Below are positions 1 to 11,048 of a stretch of DNA of 64,000 nt, one piece after another. The translations under genes and the position numbers were made by a program. The notes under the pieces were generated by a model. It had not been told where the DNA came from. It ran no database searches and saw only the letters and a list, made by a program, of their open reading frames with translations. This DNA is from Chitinasiproducens palmae (lineage in GTDB: Bacteria; Pseudomonadota; Gammaproteobacteria; Burkholderiales; Burkholderiaceae), in NCBI RefSeq assembly GCF_900095735.1, contig NZ_FNLO01000001.1, positions 356,634 to 420,633 on the forward strand, written 5' to 3'. The stretch's first letter is position 1. Every line of letters starts with the position of its first letter.

Positions 1-1786
<1,786 letters not shown>

Positions 1787-2525
1787 GTTTCGTCCCCGGC
1801 CGGCGTGTGCCGCCCGCAGCCGATGCGGGCGGTGCCGGACGGCTCGGGACGGTGCGCGAAGGTGCGCGTAGGTGCGCGGGCGTCTCGACGCGCCGCCGAC
1901 CGTCCTGGCCGCAGTCGGCTTTCCAGAATTGTTGCGGCGACGAGCGTCGCGCCACGTTGCTTGACTCTGCCAAAGCCGCGTGCGACGCATCGGCTCAGTG
2001 CCGTCTTCCGTTCACCGTCCGGGCGCACCGGCGCGGCCGAGGTCGGGCAGGGTCGGACCCTGCTGGCCGTCCCAACGCCTGCGTGAAGCAGCCGGGCCTT
2101 CTGCCCGCTTCGACCGACCATGTGTGACGAGCGCGATTGCTCGACCACGCCTTTGCACGCCATTGCCGTCCCTCGTTCAGCGTTCCGCTCGAACTCGGCA
2201 TAGACAGCCACCGGCCGGCGTGGGTCGGTGTCGGCGGATGGCCGCCACGTAGTGGTGGCCGCGTCGTCGCAGGCGTCTCGATTCGTATCCGCGTGTCGAT
2301 ACTGTCCTGACACGGCTGCGGCGCGCCTGGCCGGGTGCGCGTTCGCGATATAGGCAGCAGATCCCAGCGCAGCTTCCGAAGTCCTCGCTGCGATGGCTGA
2401 CCGGCGCTTTGTCGGGCGGCTCAGCGAGCAATGGACGACTCGGCCGAATCGACGCAGAATGTCAGCGGCGCCGGTCGACGTCCGCGCCGCCTCCCGTCCC
2501 CGCTCTCCGCTCACTCGAACTGCTC
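1787..2525. other. long intergenic region, no supported gene
   Basis: About 740 bases separate argG from the next gene. Several frames stay open on both strands, but their translations are Arg/Ser/Pro-rich without hydrophobic cores or known motifs, so I treat them as GC artefacts. The only structural element noted is the hairpin just after argG. Confidence 0.5.
1810..1832 (+). terminator. candidate terminator hairpin after argG
   Basis: CCGCCCGCA (1810-1818) and TGCGGGCGG (1824-1832) form a perfect 9-bp stem with a 5-nt loop, starting 23 nt after the argG stop. There is no following T run, so it is a GC-rich hairpin of uncertain termination strength. Confidence 0.4.
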
Positions 2526-3494
2526 ATGCCAGCCTTGCCTCGATTCGAAGACGTCGTCGCCGCCACTCAGCGCATCGCCGGCCATGCGCATCGCACACCC
2601 GTGCTGACGTCGTCGACGGCTGATGCACAGACGGGCGCATCGATATTCTTCAAGGCGGAGAACCTGCAGCGCATGGGCGCCTTCAAGTTTCGCGGCGCGA
2701 TGAATGCCTTGTCCCGGCTGGATGCCACGCAGCGCAAGGCGGGGGTCGTGGCGTTTTCGTCCGGCAATCATGCCCAGGCAGTGTCGCTTGCCGCACGACT
2801 GCTCGGCATGCCGGCGACCATCGTCATGCCGCTCGACGCGCCAGCCGCGAAGGTGGCAGCCACGCGCGGCTACGGCGGCAACGTCGTGCACTACGACCGC
2901 TACACCGAGGACCGCGAGCAGATCGGCCGAGATCTGGCCGAACGCCACGGCATGACTTTGATACCGCCCTACGATCATCCTGACGTGATTGCAGGACAAG
3001 GCACCGCAGCTCACGAACTCTTCGAGGAGGTCGGCGAACTGGACGCGCTGTTCGTATGTCTCGGCGGTGGCGGTCTGCTGTCCGGCTCGGCGCTCGCGGC
3101 GCGTGCAATGTCCCCGAGCTGCAAGGTGTACGGCGTCGAACCGGAGGCCGGCAACGATGCGCAGCAGTCGCTGCGCGCCGGCCACATCGTCCATATCGAC
3201 ACCCCGAAGACGATCGCCGACGGTGCGCAGACCCAGCACCTTGGCCAGATCACCTTCCCGATCATCCAGCGCGATGTCGACGACATCTTCACCGTCAGCG
3301 ACGACGCGCTGGTCGATACGATGCGCTTCTACGCGGAGCGGATGAAGATCGTCGTCGAACCGACTGGCGCGCTGTCGTTCGCGGCGGTGCGCGCGCGCGC
3401 CGACACGCTTGCCCGCAAGCGTATCGGCGTCATCATCAGCGGCGGCAACGTCGACTTGCTGCGTTACGCAAGCCTGCTTACTCCTGCGCCCTGA
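2526..3494 (+). CDS. threonine/serine dehydratase family PLP enzyme (threonine ammonia-lyase type)
   Basis: This is a fold-type II PLP enzyme that deaminates threonine or serine to 2-oxoacids, or acts as a serine racemase-type lyase. From the ATG at 2526 the protein has 322 residues. The PLP lysine is Lys54 in the motif GAFKFRG, followed by the phosphate-contact stretch SSGNHAQA and a Gly-rich [10 protein letters not shown] loop. It has no C-terminal ACT regulatory domain, so it is the short, catabolic/IlvA-like or serine-racemase-like form. An upstream in-frame ATG at 2409 would add 39 low-complexity residues and is less likely. Its stop overlaps the convergent monooxygenase gene by 17 bases. 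The exact substrate cannot be told from sequence. Confidence 0.9.
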   Translation: MPALPRFEDVVAATQRIAGHAHRTPVLTSSTADAQTGASIFFKAENLQRMGAFKFRGAMNALSRLDATQRKAGVVAFSSGNHAQAVSLAARLLGMPATIVMPLDAPAAKVAATRGYGGNVVHYDRYTEDREQIGRDLAERHGMTLIPPYDHPDVIAGQGTAAHELFEEVGELDALFVCLGGGGLLSGSALAARAMSPSCKVYGVEPEAGNDAQQSLRAGHIVHIDTPKTIADGAQTQHLGQITFPIIQRDVDDIFTVSDDALVDTMRFYAERMKIVVEPTGALSFAAVRARADTLARKRIGVIISGGNVDLLRYASLLTPAP

Positions 3495-4482
3495 CGTTCA
3501 GGCTGCGCAGTGCCTCGGCGGCGAGCGTGAACGAATGCTTACGCGCGTCGTGGTCGAAGATCTGTCCGGCGATCATCAACTCGTCAGGCTGGTGGCGCGC
3601 GATGAAGTCGCGCAGCCCGGCCGCGATCGTGTCGGGACCGCCGACCACCGAGCACGATAGCGCGCGCTCCGTATTCACCTTTTCGGCAGCGGACCAGAAG
3701 GTTTCGATATCGTCGATTGGTGCCGGCACCTGACCCGGCGTGCCGCGCCGCAGGCGGACGAAATGCTGCTGCAAGGTGGTGAACAGGCGTCTGGCCTGCT
3801 GGTCGTCGTCCGCCGCGATGATGTTCAGACCCAGCATGACATACGGTGCGGCCAGTCGCGCGGACGGCTTGAAGCGCGTGCGGTACAGGTGTATTGCGTC
3901 GCTCATCTGGGTTGGCGCGAAGTGTGACGCGAACGCGAACGGCAGGCCCATTTCGGCGGCGAGCTGCGCGCTGAACAAGCTGGATCCGAGCAGCCACACC
4001 GGCACGTCGAGACCGGCACCCGGCACCGCACGCACCCGTTGGCCGGGCTCAGCCGGCTCGAAATAGAACAGCAGCTCGGCGACGTCGCGCGGGAAGCTGT
4101 CGGCGCTGTCGAAGTAGCGCCGCAGTGCATGCGCGGTGGCCTGGTCGGTACCGGGCGCGCGGCCCAGGCCCAGATCGATGCGGCCTGGATACAGCGAGGC
4201 CAGCGTGCCGAATTGTTCGGCAACCTGTAGCGGTGCATGATTCGGCAGCATCACGCCGCCGGCGCCGACCCGGATCGTCGAAGTGCCGCCGGCAACGTAG
4301 CCAATCACCACCGCAGTGGCCGCGCTCGCAATGCCGACCATATTGTGATGTTCGGCGAGCCAATAGCGCTGATAGCCCAACGCTTCCGCGTGACGGGCCA
4401 GGTCGAGCGAGTTATGGAACGCATCCGCCGGTGTTGCACCTTCGGCGACGGGCGATAGGTCGAGAACGGAAAAGGAGGTCAT
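3478..4482 (-). CDS. luciferase-like (LLM class) flavin-dependent oxidoreductase
   Basis: A 334-residue protein of the bacterial luciferase-like monooxygenase superfamily (YhbW/MsnO8-type group). These use reduced flavin and oxygen; the substrate here is unknown. The N-terminus [15 protein letters not shown], the WLAEHHN segment, the [11 protein letters not shown] strand and the [10 protein letters not shown] loop are hallmark features of this subfamily. The ATG at 4482 is preceded by other in-frame codons, but the family alignment begins exactly here. The gene converges on the PLP dehydratase and overlaps its 3' end by 17 bases. No flavin reductase partner is adjacent. Confidence 0.9.
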   Translation of the reverse strand: MTSFSVLDLSPVAEGATPADAFHNSLDLARHAEALGYQRYWLAEHHNMVGIASAATAVVIGYVAGGTSTIRVGAGGVMLPNHAPLQVAEQFGTLASLYPGRIDLGLGRAPGTDQATAHALRRYFDSADSFPRDVAELLFYFEPAEPGQRVRAVPGAGLDVPVWLLGSSLFSAQLAAEMGLPFAFASHFAPTQMSDAIHLYRTRFKPSARLAAPYVMLGLNIIAADDDQQARRLFTTLQQHFVRLRRGTPGQVPAPIDDIETFWSAAEKVNTERALSCSVVGGPDTIAAGLRDFIARHQPDELMIAGQIFDHDARKHSFTLAAEALRSLNVRAQE

Positions 4483-5602
4483 GCGCAAGGCGGCGCCGTG
4501 CGACGTCGCAAAGTGGGGGGCAATGCGGGCAGGATAAACGTTTTGTGACGGACGAGTCGGCGGCAGGGTCTTACCGCGCCGCGCCGCGCGGCTTTCGGCA
4601 GTGTTGTCGCTTCGTTGGTGGCGCGGCAAGGGCGCGAAACTTCGCTCGTCGCGGTGCCCCACCGGACCGTCGAGCGGGCTTCGCATTACCCTGCCGCGCC
4701 GTGCGGCCGCTGCGCGAACGGCATGTGCACGGTCGCAGGTGTCGTCGAGGGCTGCGAAGAAGCGGTCTTGCTGCGACGTGGCATCGCTGGCCCATCGATG
4801 GAACATGCGCGACGGTGCTTGCCTCCGCGCGGCTGTCTGGGCCACCGAACGCGGCGCGGCCGCTCATTCCGGGGCAGCTAGGGCGTTTCTCGCGGGCCAA
4901 CGGAATCGCCGTCGCAGCAAACCATGGCGCAGGGCAACGCCGGACCGTGACGCACGGTACAAGCATCAAGCACGGCACGCAAGGCGGTTGAAGGTGGGCG
5001 TTCGGCGGTGCTGGCGCCGCGTGGACCGCTGCTCTGGCCGTGGCAAGCGATCGGTGCGATCGGCATCCAGTGCCTATTGCCGGAGCGCGCTGACGCCGAC
5101 CTGCCCAACTGGCGGCGACGCACGTGCGGCCGGGGAAATCAGCTCGTCAGCGGCAAGCGCACCGGCCGTTCGCGCTGGCTGCAACATCGCGGCCCGCCGA
5201 CTCGGCGGCTTGCCGCCCAGGCCGCCGATGCCACGCCGGGATTCGTCCTGCTCACCGCTCCAGGCGGCAGCGCAGCGCGGCCAGACAGCAAGTGGTGCAG
5301 TCCCCGGGAGGTACCGTCAGCCGCGCGTGCGAGCGGGACCGACTCAGCAACGCCGACGAGCTCGCTCGACATGGCGGTATGCGTCAGCATGTGGCGGTGC
5401 GCGGCTGGACGATGACGGGAGCCAACGCGGCGCCGATTGGTCGCGCACGCTGGCGGGATCAGGACGGCGATCAGGCCGGGGATCAGGCCATTATCCGCGA
5501 TGACTGCCTGGGCCGTCCGAGCATCAGGCGCGTCAGCGTCGGGCGGTGCGCCGCTCGCCGGACCCACGCGGCCAGGCGAGCGATGTCTCCATCGGGCACC
5601 GC
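4483..5602. other. 1.1-kb region without a supported gene
   Basis: Many long frames cross this stretch on both strands, up to about 300 codons. They overlap one another, lack recognisable domains, and are dominated by Arg, Ala, Ser and Cys with no hydrophobic pattern. I found no RNA gene or repeat that explains it. It may be a decayed gene or simply GC-rich spacer. Confidence 0.45.
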
Positions 5603-5854
5603 TCAGCCCGCCGTCTGGTGTCCCTCGCCTGGAAGTTCCGCGCCATGCGCGCGGATCGTCGCGATCAGCTCCGCGGGCGTGATCTCGTAGCGCACTTCGC
5701 GATGAATGCCGGGCTTGCGCTCGTCGCGGTCGATCAGCAGCACGCTTTTGCCATCTGGCGTCGCCTCGAGACGCAGGGTGCGGTGGGCCGATGCCGTATC
5801 GGCATTCACCTCGACCAGCAGCACCATGCCTCCGCTTGCTCCTTGGGTTCGCAT
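5603..5854 (-). CDS. small conserved hypothetical protein
   Basis: An 83-residue polypeptide with regular alternation typical of a small beta/alpha domain: a VLLVEVNAD strand, a polar DGKSVLLIDRDE turn, and a helix ITPAELIATIRAHG near the C-terminus. It resembles small uncharacterised proteins common in Burkholderia genomes, but I cannot name a family. An alternative ATG at 5827 would give 74 residues. The first start is kept because AGAGG lies about a dozen bases upstream. Same strand as the downstream-coded SDR, but separated from it by about 100 bases. Confidence 0.6.
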   Translation of the reverse strand: MRTQGASGGMVLLVEVNADTASAHRTLRLEATPDGKSVLLIDRDERKPGIHREVRYEITPAELIATIRAHGAELPGEGHQTAG

Positions 5855-5957
5855 TGCCCCGTCCTCTTGATTATCCGAGCGCGTATTCTAGAGCCTCGCC
5901 CGGCCTTTGTCGCTGCCACTGGCCGACTGGCCAGCAGCGTCCCGGTGTTGCGCCGAT

Positions 5958-6704
5958 TCAGCCGTTGCGCACGACGACGAGCGGTCCCGGCGCCTGGCAG
6001 GTCGGCATCAGTTCGATCGCGTTGACATTGACGTGCTCGGGCAGCGAGAGCAGCCAGCCGACAGTGGCGGCGATGTCTTCCGCCTGCAGCGGCTGCGTGC
6101 CCTCGTATACCTTGGCCGCCTTCGCGTCGTCGCCCTTGAAGCGCGTGTTGGAGAACTCGGTTCCGCCGCCCAGTCCCGGTTCGATCGACGCGACGTGCAC
6201 GTTCTTGCCGGCCAGGTCGGACCGCAGTCCCACGCTGAACTGGTGTACGAAGGCCTTGGTGGCACCGTACACGTTGCCGCCCGGATAGGGATAGGTGCCC
6301 GCGGTGGAGCCCAGGTTGATGACCCAGCCGTGATTGCGCTCGACCATGCCGGGCAGGGCGCGCCGCGTGCAGTAGACCAGCCCCTTGACGTTCGTATCGA
6401 TCATCGTTTCCCAATCGTCGAGATCGGCGCGGTCGCCCGGTTCCAGGCCAAGCGCCAGGCCGGCATTGTTGACCAGCACGTCGATCGGCCCGACGGTCTG
6501 CTCGGCCCAGTCGAAGGTGGCAGCCACCGAAGCGCGATCGCTGACGTCGAGAACATGCGTGTGCAAGCCCTTGTGCTGCGTGGCGAGCGCGTCGAGCCGA
6601 TCGGCGCGACGGCCGGTGGCAATCACCGTGTGACCAGCCTGCAGAAGATACTTGGCGATGGCTTCGCCGAAGCCGGCGGTGGCGCCGGTGACGAGAATGT
6701 TCAT
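5958..6704 (-). CDS. SDR family oxidoreductase, YdfG-like (3-hydroxy acid dehydrogenase type)
   Basis: A 248-residue classical short-chain dehydrogenase, exactly the usual YdfG length. The cofactor loop TGATAGFG is at residues 6-13, the NNAG motif at 79-82, and the catalytic triad is Ser133, Tyr146 and Lys150 (S-x12-Y-x3-K). The YdfG-type NLGSTAGTYPYPGGNVYG context is intact. Family members are NADP-dependent and oxidise L-allo-threonine, serine and 3-hydroxypropionate or reduce malonate semialdehyde. The ATG at 6704 begins the first beta strand, so the longer upstream frame is rejected. Single-gene unit. Confidence 0.92.
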   Translation of the reverse strand: MNILVTGATAGFGEAIAKYLLQAGHTVIATGRRADRLDALATQHKGLHTHVLDVSDRASVAATFDWAEQTVGPIDVLVNNAGLALGLEPGDRADLDDWETMIDTNVKGLVYCTRRALPGMVERNHGWVINLGSTAGTYPYPGGNVYGATKAFVHQFSVGLRSDLAGKNVHVASIEPGLGGGTEFSNTRFKGDDAKAAKVYEGTQPLQAEDIAATVGWLLSLPEHVNVNAIELMPTCQAPGPLVVVRNG

Positions 6705-6753
6705 GCGCAGAGTCCAGAAGGGCGGGGAAGCGGACCGGCCGCAGCCGGGCAAA

Positions 6754-6786
6754 CGTCAATCAAGCGTCGATCAAGCGTCAATCAAA
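6754..6786. repeat. 11-bp tandem repeat, three copies
   Basis: Three consecutive copies of CGTCAATCAAG-like units (6754-6764, 6765-6775, 6776-6786; one or two mismatches), followed by a degenerate CGCCAATG. It lies just upstream of the SDR start. Confidence 0.7.
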
Positions 6787-6954
6787 CGCCAATGTTAACC
6801 GGCTTCGCTGATCCTGACAGCGTCGCGTCGTACATTTTGCAGGGGGATACGACAGGGCTGCGACGAGACGGAAATGGCCGTCGCCGGCCGTCGGTACGAT
6901 CGGTGGCCGGGTGTGCGGAGTTGTCGCAGTGCTTCAGACAGGTCTGCCGGAACC

Positions 6955-6995
6955 GCTGCATATCGTGAATTTTCATATATATTTCAATGACGTGT
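6955..6995 (+). promoter_or_regulatory. AT-rich island, possible cio promoter
   Basis: A short AT-rich patch (GTGAATTTTCATATATATTT) stands out in GC-rich surroundings about 170 nt upstream of cioA. TATATT at 6978-6983 could be a -10 element, but no convincing -35 is spaced 17 nt upstream. No clear FNR/ANR box was found. Confidence 0.3.
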
Positions 6996-7160
6996 CGGCA
7001 GACGCCAGCGGCGTTCGGCGAGCTCGCGGACGCGCGCGGGCGAACGCTTTGCGACGCCGGGCCGCAGAGGGAATCGCGGCCTCGGCAATAGAATGGCGCC
7101 GTCTTCCCACGTTCCAATGACGGCGGTCCGAAATCGGACGGCCGTTCGAGAGTCGATGCC

Positions 7161-8555
7161 ATGTCAACTTCGATGAGCGCCCTGGACCTTGCACGAGTCC
7201 AGTTTGCGTTCTCCGTCACCTTTCATATCGTATTTCCGGCGTTGACCATCGGGCTGGCCAGCTTTCTCGCGGTGCTCGAAGGCTTGTGGCTGAAAACGCG
7301 CAATGCAACCTACCTGCAACTGTTCGACTTCTGGGTCAAGATATTCGCGATCGCGTTCGGCATGGGCGTGGTCTCCGGGGTCGTGATGAGCTATCAGTTC
7401 GGCACGAACTGGTCGGGCTTCTCGAATTTCGCGGGGCCGGTGACCGGCCCGCTGCTGACCTATGAAGTGCTCACCGCATTTTTTCTCGAAGCAGGCTTCC
7501 TCGGCATCATGCTGTTCGGACGGCAGAAAGTGGGCGAGCGCGCGCACTTCGTCGCCACACTGATGGTGGCCGTTGGCACATTGATTTCCACCTTCTGGAT
7601 CCTCGCGTCGAACAGCTGGATGCAGACGCCGCAGGGCTATGAGATCGTCGACCATCGCGTGGTCCCGGTGGACTGGTTCAAGGTGATCTTCAACCCGTCC
7701 TTTCCGTACCGGCTGGCGCACATGGCCATCGCGGCGTTCATCTGCGGCTCGCTGGTGGTTGCCGCAACGGGCGCGTGGCATTTGCTCAAGGGGCGGCGCG
7801 ACCCTGCGGTGCGCAAGATGTTCACGATGGGTCTGGGTCTGCTGCTGGTGCTGGCGCCCGTGCAGGCCTTGGTCGGCGATGCGCACGGTCTCAACACCCG
7901 GGAGCATCAGCCGGCGAAGATCGCGGCCATCGAAGGGCTGTGGGAGACCGAGCGAGGCGGGACATCGCTCAATTTGTTCGGTTGGCCCGACATGGAAGCC
8001 GAGACCACGCACTATGCGCTGAAGGTGCCGCATCTCGGCAGCCTGATCCTGACGCATACCTGGGACGGCGAGATCAAGGGCCTGAAAAGCTTTCCCCGCG
8101 AGGACCGTCCGAATTCGACGATCGTGTTCTGGAGCTTCCGCATCATGGTGGGCCTGGGCCTGCTGATGATCGCGGCAGGCATCGCAGGGTTCGTGCTGCG
8201 CCGGCGCGGTCGGCTGTTCGACGCACGCTGGTTCCATCGCCTGATGGTCGCCATGGGGCCGGCCGGCTTTGTCTCGCTGCTTGCCGGTTGGGTGACCACC
8301 GAGGCCGGCCGCCAGCCGTGGGTCGTGTATGGCGTCATGCGCACCGCTGACGCGGTCTCGCCGCTGAGCGCGCAGCAGGTCAGCGTGTCGCTTGCGCTGT
8401 TCGTCGCCGTGTATTTCGCCGTGTTTGGCAGCGGGGTCTATTTCCTGGTGCGGGTGCTGTTGGCCGGCCCGGGCACGCATCCGCCCGAGGGCGGCGGCGT
8501 CGGCGACCAGACGCGGACCCCTTCTCTCGACAACCGCCGCGCCGCGCGAGGCTGA
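7161..8555 (+). CDS. cioA: cytochrome bd-type (cyanide-insensitive) quinol oxidase subunit I
   Basis: Subunit I of a cytochrome bd oxidase, which oxidises quinol and reduces oxygen to water at the inner membrane without pumping protons. The 464-residue protein shows the CydA pattern of about nine membrane helices, the haem-ligand region FHIVFPALTIG near the N-terminus and the second histidine in YRLAHMAIAAF. The Q-loop is short, as in the CIO subgroup rather than the 522-residue E. coli CydA. GAGAG about 7 nt upstream supports the ATG at 7161. CioB follows after 4 bases and a DUF2474 protein after that, so this is a compact terminal-oxidase operon. Confidence 0.95.
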   Translation: MSTSMSALDLARVQFAFSVTFHIVFPALTIGLASFLAVLEGLWLKTRNATYLQLFDFWVKIFAIAFGMGVVSGVVMSYQFGTNWSGFSNFAGPVTGPLLTYEVLTAFFLEAGFLGIMLFGRQKVGERAHFVATLMVAVGTLISTFWILASNSWMQTPQGYEIVDHRVVPVDWFKVIFNPSFPYRLAHMAIAAFICGSLVVAATGAWHLLKGRRDPAVRKMFTMGLGLLLVLAPVQALVGDAHGLNTREHQPAKIAAIEGLWETERGGTSLNLFGWPDMEAETTHYALKVPHLGSLILTHTWDGEIKGLKSFPREDRPNSTIVFWSFRIMVGLGLLMIAAGIAGFVLRRRGRLFDARWFHRLMVAMGPAGFVSLLAGWVTTEAGRQPWVVYGVMRTADAVSPLSAQQVSVSLALFVAVYFAVFGSGVYFLVRVLLAGPGTHPPEGGGVGDQTRTPSLDNRRAARG

Positions 8556-8559
8556 CATC

Positions 8560-9564
8560 ATGCTCGACTTGAGTCTCATCTGGGCTGGCGTGATCGCGCT
8601 CGGCGTACTGCTCTACATCGTGCTCGACGGCTTCGACCTGGGCATCGGCATCCTGTTTACCCTGTTCGACGACGACCACGAACGCAACGTGATGGTCAAC
8701 ACGATCGCGCCGGTCTGGGATGGCAACGAGACCTGGCTGGTACTCGGCGGGGCGGGCTTGTTCGCGGCGTTTCCCGTCGTGTACGCGGCGGCGCTGTCGG
8801 CCCTCTACCTGCCGTTGGTATTGATGCTGGCGTGCCTGATCTTCCGAGGCGCAGCGTTTGAACTGCGCGGGCGCGCGCGTCGTTCTCGCCATGCCTGGGA
8901 CCTGGCGTTCTGCGGCGGTTCGGCGGGCGCGGCGTTCTTCCAGGGCGTCGTGCTGGGCGCGTGGATCTCGGGCTTTCCGATCGTCAACCGCGAGTATGCC
9001 GGTGGTCCCTTCGATTGGTTGACCGCCTTCAATCTGTTCGTCGGACTCGGCGTGGTGCTGACTTACACGGTGCTGGGTTGCGGTTGGCTGATCTACAAGA
9101 CCGAGGGCGACATGCAGCGGCGCCTGTTCAAACTGATGTCGCCGCTGATCGTGGTCCTGCTGGGTGCGGTTGCAATCGTCTCGGCGTGGACGCCGCTGCA
9201 TTCGCCGCAAATCGCGCAACGCTGGTTCAGCACGCCGAATCTCTTCTGGTTTCTGCCGGTGCCGGTGGTGGCCGTGCTGGCCTGGTTCGGCACGCGCATC
9301 GGCGTCAAACGCGAGCATCCGCTGTTGCCGTTCGCGATGTCGCTGCTGCTCGTTTTTCTGGGCTACTCGGGCTTGTTGATCAGTCTTTGGCCGAACCTCG
9401 TGCCGCCGTCGCTGACGATATGGCAGGCCGCCGCCCCGCGTGAAAGCCAGGCCTTCGCGCTGGTCGGGGTGGCCATCGTGCTGCCGGTCATTCTGGCCTA
9501 TACGGCGTACGCGTACTGGGTGTTCCGCGGCAAGGTCCGTCCCGGTGACGCGGGCTATCACTGA
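8560..9564 (+). CDS. cioB: cytochrome bd-type quinol oxidase subunit II
   Basis: The partner subunit of CioA, a 334-residue polytopic membrane protein of the CydB family. The N-terminal helix contains YIVLDGFDLGIG and is followed by the conserved WDGNETWLVLGG motif and the FRGAAFELRGRAR segment. It completes the oxidase and stabilises the haem site. The ATG at 8560 lies 4 nt after the cioA stop, indicating translational coupling. Longer in-frame starts inside cioA are implausible because the family begins at this methionine. Confidence 0.95.
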   Translation: MLDLSLIWAGVIALGVLLYIVLDGFDLGIGILFTLFDDDHERNVMVNTIAPVWDGNETWLVLGGAGLFAAFPVVYAAALSALYLPLVLMLACLIFRGAAFELRGRARRSRHAWDLAFCGGSAGAAFFQGVVLGAWISGFPIVNREYAGGPFDWLTAFNLFVGLGVVLTYTVLGCGWLIYKTEGDMQRRLFKLMSPLIVVLLGAVAIVSAWTPLHSPQIAQRWFSTPNLFWFLPVPVVAVLAWFGTRIGVKREHPLLPFAMSLLLVFLGYSGLLISLWPNLVPPSLTIWQAAAPRESQAFALVGVAIVLPVILAYTAYAYWVFRGKVRPGDAGYH

Positions 9565-9587
9565 ACGCAATTGTCGGAGCGAGCGCG

Positions 9588-9821
9588 ATGACCATGCAGA
9601 TCGATCGACATGAAGCGGGCAGGCGTGGGGCGCGGGCCACCGGACACGTAACGAACGCGCCATTGCCCGCAGCAAGCGCGCACCGTGACGGCGGCGATGC
9701 GCCACCGGCGGGCAGGACGTTCGGGCGTCGCGCGCTGTGGTTCGTCGGACTGTGGTGCGCCGGCGTATTGGCGGTGGCCGCAGTCGCGTTGTTCTTCAAG
9801 CTACTGGTGCGCGCGGTCTGA
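9588..9821 (+). CDS. DUF2474-type small membrane protein, accessory to CioAB
   Basis: A 77-residue protein with one membrane helix near the C-terminus (RALWFVGLWCAGVLAVAAV). The pattern of basic residues, WFxGLW helix and short basic tail matches the DUF2474 family, whose tiny members are typically encoded right after cioB/cydB and may play a CydX-like role in the oxidase. Its 45-residue hydrophilic N-terminus is longer than usual for the family, so a later start is possible, though no internal ATG follows the two at the beginning. It lies 23 nt after cioB on the same strand. Confidence 0.7.
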   Translation: MTMQIDRHEAGRRGARATGHVTNAPLPAASAHRDGGDAPPAGRTFGRRALWFVGLWCAGVLAVAAVALFFKLLVRAV

Positions 9822-10171
9822 CCGCCAGCGCCGCCGGACTTGCACAAGCGGGTTTGACCACGGCCGTGGAAGGGCGATGGCAGCGCCGGCGCCGAGGCCG
9901 GGCGACGGCTTCGAAGGACAGTCGTTGCGAACATGAACGCCACGCGTCGTCGGTCCGTCGTGCGGCAGCGGCTGCGGCTTGCTGGCGCGCGGCGCGCCCG
10001 GGCTCGGCGGCAACCGGGGCGAACGGCACCCGTGATCGACGGCCGCTGCGGCAGACGGCACGTGTGGTGGACGGCACCTGTGCCGGCAGGCGCCTGGGTC
10101 CGGGCGGCTGACCTGCAACGCGCTTGGCCACTCGATTCGCTCCCGTGCGCCAGGCGTCGCACCGCACGCGG
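9822..10171. other. intergenic, nothing recognised
   Basis: About 350 bases between the cio operon and the convergent AraC regulator. No supported coding frame, hairpin with T tract or repeat was seen. Confidence 0.5.
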
Positions 10172-10960
10172 CTAGCGCAGCGATGCGAAATACTGTGCGG
10201 GTGGCTGGCCCAGCGCCTTTTTGAACATCGTGATGAATGCGGTGACAGAGTCATAGCCGAGATGACCGGCAACCTGCTGGACAGTCGCACCGGCGGCGAG
10301 CTGGCGAAGCGCGACGATCAGGTGCAACTGTTGACGCCAGCGGCCGAACGTCAGCCCCGTTTCGCGCTCCACCAGACGTGCCAGGGATCGGCCGCTCATC
10401 GCCGAACGCTCGGCCCACTCCGCGAGAGTCGTCCGGTCAGCCGGGTCGGCGGCCAGCGCGTCCGCGATGCGGCGGATGTTCGGATGGCCGGAGGTCGGCA
10501 GGTGCAACTGTTCGACCGGTGCGGTGACCAGTTGCTCCAGCAGCACGGTGACGAGACGCGAGATCGGCCCGGAAGGCGCATAAGAGGGCCCCTGGTCCGC
10601 GAGATAGAGAATCAGTTCCCGCACCAGCGGGCTGATTGCAAGCGTGCAGCATTGCGTCGGTAATTCCGCCGCCTCTGGCTCGACGAACAGGAAACAGACG
10701 CGCGCGTTGTCGGTCGCATGGTTGCTGTGCGGCATTCCGCCTGGGATCCATACCGCATGGTGCGGCGGCACCATCCACATCGCCTTGGGCACTTCACACG
10801 TGACCGCGCCTCGTAGCGCCAGCACAAGCTGGCCTTTCCGGTGGCAGTGGACGGGTTGCTCGGCATCGTTCTGTTCGAATTCGATTCGGAGACCGACCGC
10901 GGGGCGGTGGTCCACGTCCGGGTCGAAGCGAGCGAGCTGACCGACGCACGATCCTGTCAT
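10172..10960 (-). CDS. AraC family transcriptional regulator, NimR/YeaM-like
   Basis: A 262-residue regulator with an N-terminal cupin-like sensing domain (HCHRKGQLVLALRG, then PPHHAVWIPGGMPHS) and a C-terminal AraC helix-turn-helix domain. The first helix pair is in TTLAEWAERSAMSGRSLAR, and the second contains VQQVAGHLGYDSVTAF. This layout is that of YeaM/NimR, which in E. coli represses an adjacent CynX-type exporter giving 2-nitroimidazole resistance. Here too a CynX/NimT-like transporter is encoded divergently 88 bases away, supporting local control of that gene. The inducer is unknown. Confidence 0.88.
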   Translation of the reverse strand: MTGSCVGQLARFDPDVDHRPAVGLRIEFEQNDAEQPVHCHRKGQLVLALRGAVTCEVPKAMWMVPPHHAVWIPGGMPHSNHATDNARVCFLFVEPEAAELPTQCCTLAISPLVRELILYLADQGPSYAPSGPISRLVTVLLEQLVTAPVEQLHLPTSGHPNIRRIADALAADPADRTTLAEWAERSAMSGRSLARLVERETGLTFGRWRQQLHLIVALRQLAAGATVQQVAGHLGYDSVTAFITMFKKALGQPPAQYFASLR

Positions 10961-11048
10961 ATTTTAGCGATTAAATGTCATTACCGCTCTATTATAGCCA
11001 GCCGGGTGCCGCGTACAGTTCGGGTATGTACCAAGTACGGAGCTTGAA

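Noticed and set aside
4601-5503. 300-codon plus-strand frame
   Set aside because: Composition dominated by Arg, Ala, Ser and Cys with no domain or membrane pattern; several overlapping frames are equally long.
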